NCBI GenBank assembly: GCA_035565775.1
Contig: DATMRW010000030.1
Span: forward strand, 372,001 to 436,000
DNA: 64,000 nucleotides
Source of the DNA: PRO6 sp035565775
GTDB lineage: Bacteria; Pseudomonadota; Alphaproteobacteria; Rhizobiales; Xanthobacteraceae
Reading direction: 5' to 3'
Shown here: positions 60,638 to 64,000 of the stretch, one piece after another
Layout: every line of letters starts with the position of its first letter
Numbering within the stretch: the first letter of the stretch is position 1
Program-made: the position numbers and the translations under genes
The notes under the pieces: model-generated
Database searches by the model: none
Told to the model about the DNA's origin: nothing
What the model saw: only the letters and a program-made list of their open reading frames with translations

Positions 60638-63196
60638 GGCCGGCTGGAACAGCAGCACCGCAGCCAGCGTCGTGACCAGCGAAAGCGCCAGCAATTTACC
60701 CATGCTGGCGGTGCCCGGATGGTTGGAGAGCCAGAGGCTTCCGAAGGCCGTGCCCGTGGTCAGCGCGCTAAAGAAGATCGCGCGCGTCAGGCTGGTCTGC
60801 AAGAGGTGAACCTTCCCCGCCCGCCAGGCGGTGACGTAATAGATCTTGAACGCCACGCCGATGCCCATGAGAAGCGGCATCGCGATGATGTTGGCGAAGT
60901 TCAGCGGCAGCCCGATCAGCACGCAGATCTCGAGCGTGACGATGCCCGCCACCAGCAGTGGGATGATGGTCAGGAGCACGTCGCTGACCCGGCGCAGCAC
61001 CAGCCACAGCAGCAGCGAAATCGTCAGCAGCGCCCAGATCCCGGCCTCGATGAAGGCATGGACGATCGTCTCGCCCGATCGCAGGATCGACACCGGGCCG
61101 CCGATTGCGCCGGGCTCAGCCGCCAGCACCGCCTCGGCAAAACTCCGCAGCGTGTCGTTGTCGTTGGGGTCGCCCTTCGGCAGCGCCTCGACCTTCAGCC
61201 GACCGTCCTCGGTTCGCCACGAGCGCACCAACGCGGGCGGCAGGCTGTCGATCGTCACCGGCTCGGCCTGCAGCAGGTTTTGCAGGTGGGTCAGCATCAT
61301 CTTGAGGGGCGTGACGAAAACATCCTGCGCCGTGTTGCGCACGTCCGCGTCGGCCTGCGCGAGGTTCGTAAGCCCGTCCGCGAGCCGCCGCGCGGCATCC
61401 GCGCCGGCGCCCTTCTCGTCGCCCGCAGCCTTGCGAAGGCTGTCGGACGCGCTGCGAAGCGCCTCGACATTCTCGGCATCGGTCGGCGGCTCGTCGATGC
61501 TGTCGGGCTTCAACGCCGGCCCCAGAACTTCTGCCGCGCTGCGGATCATCGCCAGCTTCTCCGGCTGATCCTTCGGAATGAAATCGTCGAGCGACCGGGT
61601 CTCCTTCACCTCGGGCACCTTCTCCAGCCGGGCCGCGGCGTCCTTGGCGGCCTGCTCATTCGGCACGATCAAGGAGATCGCGCTCGCTCCCGTCGTCGGA
61701 TCCTGGCGCAGCTCAAGATAGGTCGCGACCGACTCGACATGCGGGTTGCGCAGATTGATCGGGTTGAAGTCGAAATGCAGGAAGTAAAGCAGCGGCAAGC
61801 CCGCGACCGTGGCCAGCAACGTGCCGACGATGATCGGGACGCGGTGCCGCTCGAGGAAGAGATCGACCGGCGCGAGCCAGGCATAGCCGACCGCCTCCTC
61901 CTCGCCCTTCGGATTGAGCAACTTGAGCAGCGCCGGAAGCACCGTGATGCTGGTGAAGAAGGCGATCACCATGCCGACGCCGGCAATCTTGCCGAGCTCG
62001 GAGACGCCGTCATAGTCGGTCGGCAGAAACGAGATGAAGCCGACCGTGGTGGCCATCGCCGCCAGCGACAGCGGGATCGAGAGCCGCTTGGCGGCGCGCA
62101 GCAGCGCGATATCGAGATCGTCGACCTTGAAGCGCTCCGAGCGATAGCGCACGCTGTACTGGATGCCGAAATCGACGCCGATGCCGATGAACAGCACCGC
62201 GAACGCCACCGAGATCAGGTTCAGGGCCCCGACCATCATCAGGCCGATCGCCGTGGTCAGCGCCAGGCCGATGAACAGGGAGGCGAACACCGCAAAAATG
62301 ATCTTCGATGAGCGCAGCGCGAGCCAGAGAATGATCAGGACGATGATCAGCGTGCCGATGGCGTTGACCAGCGCGCCGTCCTGGACGCTGCCGAATTCGT
62401 CATTGGCGATCGGCACCGGGCCGGTCAGCCGCACGGTGGCGCCGTAGGTCTTGGCGAGGCCGAGATCGTCCGCGGCCTTGCGGATCGCATCGGTCGCCTC
62501 GCGCCCCGGCTCCAGCGCGTCGAAGTGCAGAACCGGATTGATCTGGATGAAGAAGCGCCGATCCGCCGCCGACAGCGGCTGCTCGCTCGTCAGCGCCTGC
62601 CAGGAAAACATCGTCGGCTTTTTCGCCAGCACGGAGTCGACCGTATCGGCGATCATGTTGAAGGGCCGCGCGACATCGTCGAGCTTGAACTGATCGCGCT
62701 TGAGGCCCTGAAGCCCGAGTTCAAGCGCCCCGGTCAGCCCGCGCAGGCTGGGATCGCCAGCCATCACCTCAAGCAGGGGACGACCAGCGGAAAATTCCGA
62801 CGTCAGCTTTTTGACTTCCGCGGTCGGCAGAAACAGAAGGCCGTTCTTCTCGAAAAACGGTCCCGAGCCGAGCGGCGTGACATTCAGATAGTGGACCTTG
62901 TCGCCGGAAAGCTTGTCCGCCAGCAACGCCGTAGCGCGCGACGCGAACTCCGGCGTCGGCGCCTCTACTACGGCAAGTATAGAATGAACTTGATCCGGAA
63001 ACGCCGTGTCGAACTCAATATCCCGTTTCCGCCAATCAAGATCTTTTGAAATCAACTGATTGATATCAGTGTTGATCGCAAAGTTCTGGACTGAATAGAC
63101 GCCGGCCCCGATTGCGAGCAGTGTCGCGATTGCGACGGTGACGAAAGCGAACCGGGTCGACAGCTTGACGAGCGAGACGATGAAACGGGTCAGCAC
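60605..63196 (-). CDS. hpnN: Hopanoid biosynthesis-associated RND transporter HpnN
   Basis: This 863-residue RND/MMPL protein has 12 membrane helices and two large periplasmic domains (residues about 35-260 and 475-700). Blocks: FAINTDINQLISKDLDWRKRDIEFD-type start, FIGIGVDFGIQYSVRYRSE and MPLLMGIGVAFKIYY in helices. HpnN moves hopanoids to the outer membrane in Rhodopseudomonas. GTG start at 63196 is chosen; TTG at 63220 would add eight residues. It stands 217 bases from divergent ispH. Confidence 0.95.
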   Translation of the reverse strand: MLTRFIVSLVKLSTRFAFVTVAIATLLAIGAGVYSVQNFAINTDINQLISKDLDWRKRDIEFDTAFPDQVHSILAVVEAPTPEFASRATALLADKLSGDKVHYLNVTPLGSGPFFEKNGLLFLPTAEVKKLTSEFSAGRPLLEVMAGDPSLRGLTGALELGLQGLKRDQFKLDDVARPFNMIADTVDSVLAKKPTMFSWQALTSEQPLSAADRRFFIQINPVLHFDALEPGREATDAIRKAADDLGLAKTYGATVRLTGPVPIANDEFGSVQDGALVNAIGTLIIVLIILWLALRSSKIIFAVFASLFIGLALTTAIGLMMVGALNLISVAFAVLFIGIGVDFGIQYSVRYRSERFKVDDLDIALLRAAKRLSIPLSLAAMATTVGFISFLPTDYDGVSELGKIAGVGMVIAFFTSITVLPALLKLLNPKGEEEAVGYAWLAPVDLFLERHRVPIIVGTLLATVAGLPLLYFLHFDFNPINLRNPHVESVATYLELRQDPTTGASAISLIVPNEQAAKDAAARLEKVPEVKETRSLDDFIPKDQPEKLAMIRSAAEVLGPALKPDSIDEPPTDAENVEALRSASDSLRKAAGDEKGAGADAARRLADGLTNLAQADADVRNTAQDVFVTPLKMMLTHLQNLLQAEPVTIDSLPPALVRSWRTEDGRLKVEALPKGDPNDNDTLRSFAEAVLAAEPGAIGGPVSILRSGETIVHAFIEAGIWALLTISLLLWLVLRRVSDVLLTIIPLLVAGIVTLEICVLIGLPLNFANIIAMPLLMGIGVAFKIYYVTAWRAGKVHLLQTSLTRAIFFSALTTGTAFGSLWLSNHPGTASMGKLLALSLVTTLAAVLLFQPALMGPPRDVRE

Positions 63197-63413
63197 ATTT
63201 CTGCTTTCTGTAGATAGCAATGCACTAAAAAGTACATGGATTGTGGGTATAACGTCAGGCGAGCCACGACAACGCAGCCGTCCGCCCCATATAAAGCCAT
63301 GAAAGAATGGCGCAAAGTGTGTTGGCCGCAGCTTTTATTTTAACCTTGGGACCGGATATTTTGAACTAATTGGACTTTGGCGCTTCTACTAGAGGTATCT
63401 GGAAGGCACCATA

Positions 63414-64000
63414 ATGAAATCAGATAACGCGATTTTGTCCGATCGTTTCCCTGCTGCCGCCACGTCGGGCGAGCCGATGACCATCCTCCTGGCGCAGCCG
63501 CGCGGGTTTTGCGCAGGCGTCGTGCGCGCGATCGAGATCGTGGAGCGCGCCCTGAAGAAGTACGGCCCGCCGGTCTATGTCCGTCACGAGATCGTCCATA
63601 ACAAGTACGTCGTCGAAAGCCTGAAAAATAAGGGCGCGATCTTCGTCGAGGATCTCGACGAGGTGCCCGATGATGCCGTCACCGTGTTTTCGGCCCATGG
63701 CGTCGCCAAGAGCGTCGAGGACGAGGCGGCGGCGCGCGGCCTGCCGGTGCTCAACGCCACTTGCCCGCTGGTGACGAAGGTCCACAATCAGGGCAAACGC
63801 TATATGTCCAAGGGGCGCACGGTGGTCCTGATCGGCCATGCCAGCCACCCCGAGGTCGAGGGGACGATGGGACAGGTTCCGGGCCCGGTCCTGCTCGTCC
63901 AGAATGTCGAGGACGTCGCCGCGCTCGACATCCCGGCGGACGCGCCGGTCGCCTACATCACCCAGACGACCCTCAGCGTCGACGACACCCGTGATATTAT
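63414..64000 (+). CDS. ispH: 4-hydroxy-3-methylbut-2-enyl diphosphate reductase, N-terminal part
   Basis: This frame runs off the right edge with 195 residues. It shows IspH motifs: RGFCAGVVRAIEIVE (first Fe-S Cys), VRHEIVHNKYVV (His), FSAHGVAK, NATCPLVTKVHNQ (second Cys) and GHASHPEVEGTMGQ (His). It makes IPP and DMAPP in the MEP pathway, which feed squalene and hopanoids. The third Cys lies outside the window. A ~20-residue extra N-terminus precedes MTILLAQP, usual in alphaproteobacteria. Confidence 0.97.
   Translation, partial: MKSDNAILSDRFPAAATSGEPMTILLAQPRGFCAGVVRAIEIVERALKKYGPPVYVRHEIVHNKYVVESLKNKGAIFVEDLDEVPDDAVTVFSAHGVAKSVEDEAAARGLPVLNATCPLVTKVHNQGKRYMSKGRTVVLIGHASHPEVEGTMGQVPGPVLLVQNVEDVAALDIPADAPVAYITQTTLSVDDTRDI

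Noticed and set aside
60719..62311. 530-residue open frame on the plus strand
   Set aside because: Antisense to hpnN, Arg/Asp/His/Gln-rich shadow.

Overview
The window is high-GC, densely coded bacterial chromosome from an alphaproteobacterium of the order Hyphomicrobiales, most likely the Bradyrhizobium/Rhodopseudomonas/Afipia group (Nitrobacteraceae). The evidence is combined gene content. It has an RcGTA-type gene transfer agent cluster, the lineage-restricted TIGR03808/TIGR03809 pair, a MucR regulator, DUF3551, DUF5330 and DUF2336 proteins, an SOS-type imuA-imuB-dnaE2 cassette with a GTTC-N7-GTTC LexA box, and hopanoid genes (hpnO-like, hpnN) beside ispH. No rRNA, tRNA, insertion sequence, CRISPR array or integrase was seen.

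Layout. (1) 1-12.3 kb: a nearly complete gene transfer agent (GTA) structural cluster read right to left: small-terminase-like protein with a histone-H1-like tail, large terminase, portal, two small head proteins, prohead protease, HK97 capsid, head-tail connector, adaptor, tail terminator, tail tube, chaperones, short tape measure, distal tail and hub proteins, NlpC/P60 peptidase, and the N-terminal 273 residues of the host-specificity protein. A secreted trypsin-like protease gene sits inside it on the opposite strand. (2) 12.5-23 kb: DHA2 drug exporter, YcgN-like Cys-cluster protein, bifunctional penicillin-binding protein, DUF1214/DUF1254 pair, lipoprotein, small proteins, cupin, glutathione transferase, MFS transporter. 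(3) 23-31.3 kb: DUF2336, DUF1491, a peptidoglycan-binding membrane protein overlapping a PAS histidine kinase, DUF5330, SufE, then DUF6456 / DnaA-domain-IV-only / MucR regulators and a proline-rich membrane protein. (4) 31.6-39.4 kb: GT-C-type membrane glycosyltransferase, M20 dipeptidase, HerA-like ATPase, DUF4332, and the folate genes folP-folB-folK. (5) 39.4-44.7 kb: methylmalonyl-CoA mutase small and large subunits with the MeaB chaperone GTPase (propionyl-CoA to succinyl-CoA). (6) 44.7-49.6 kb: TIGR03808 Tat-exported beta-helix protein, TIGR03809, an anti-sigma-like membrane protein, an Ala-rich exported protein, enoyl-CoA hydratase. (7) 49.6-55.3 kb: translesion mutagenesis operon. (8) 55.4-64 kb: amidohydrolase, GMC oxidoreductase, HpnO-like aminotransferase, DUF2147 protein, hopanoid transporter HpnN and the start of ispH, which supplies isoprenoid precursors for hopanoids.

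The most unusual points are these: the antisense serine protease inside the GTA head genes; the Lys/Ala-rich DNA-binding-like tail on the packaging protein; a cluster of GATAGG-type palindromes in front of the DnaA-domain-only gene; a divergent dihydropteroate synthase loop; and small coupled or membrane ORFs at the GTA operon. Functions are assigned by reading motifs and gene order; no database search was run.
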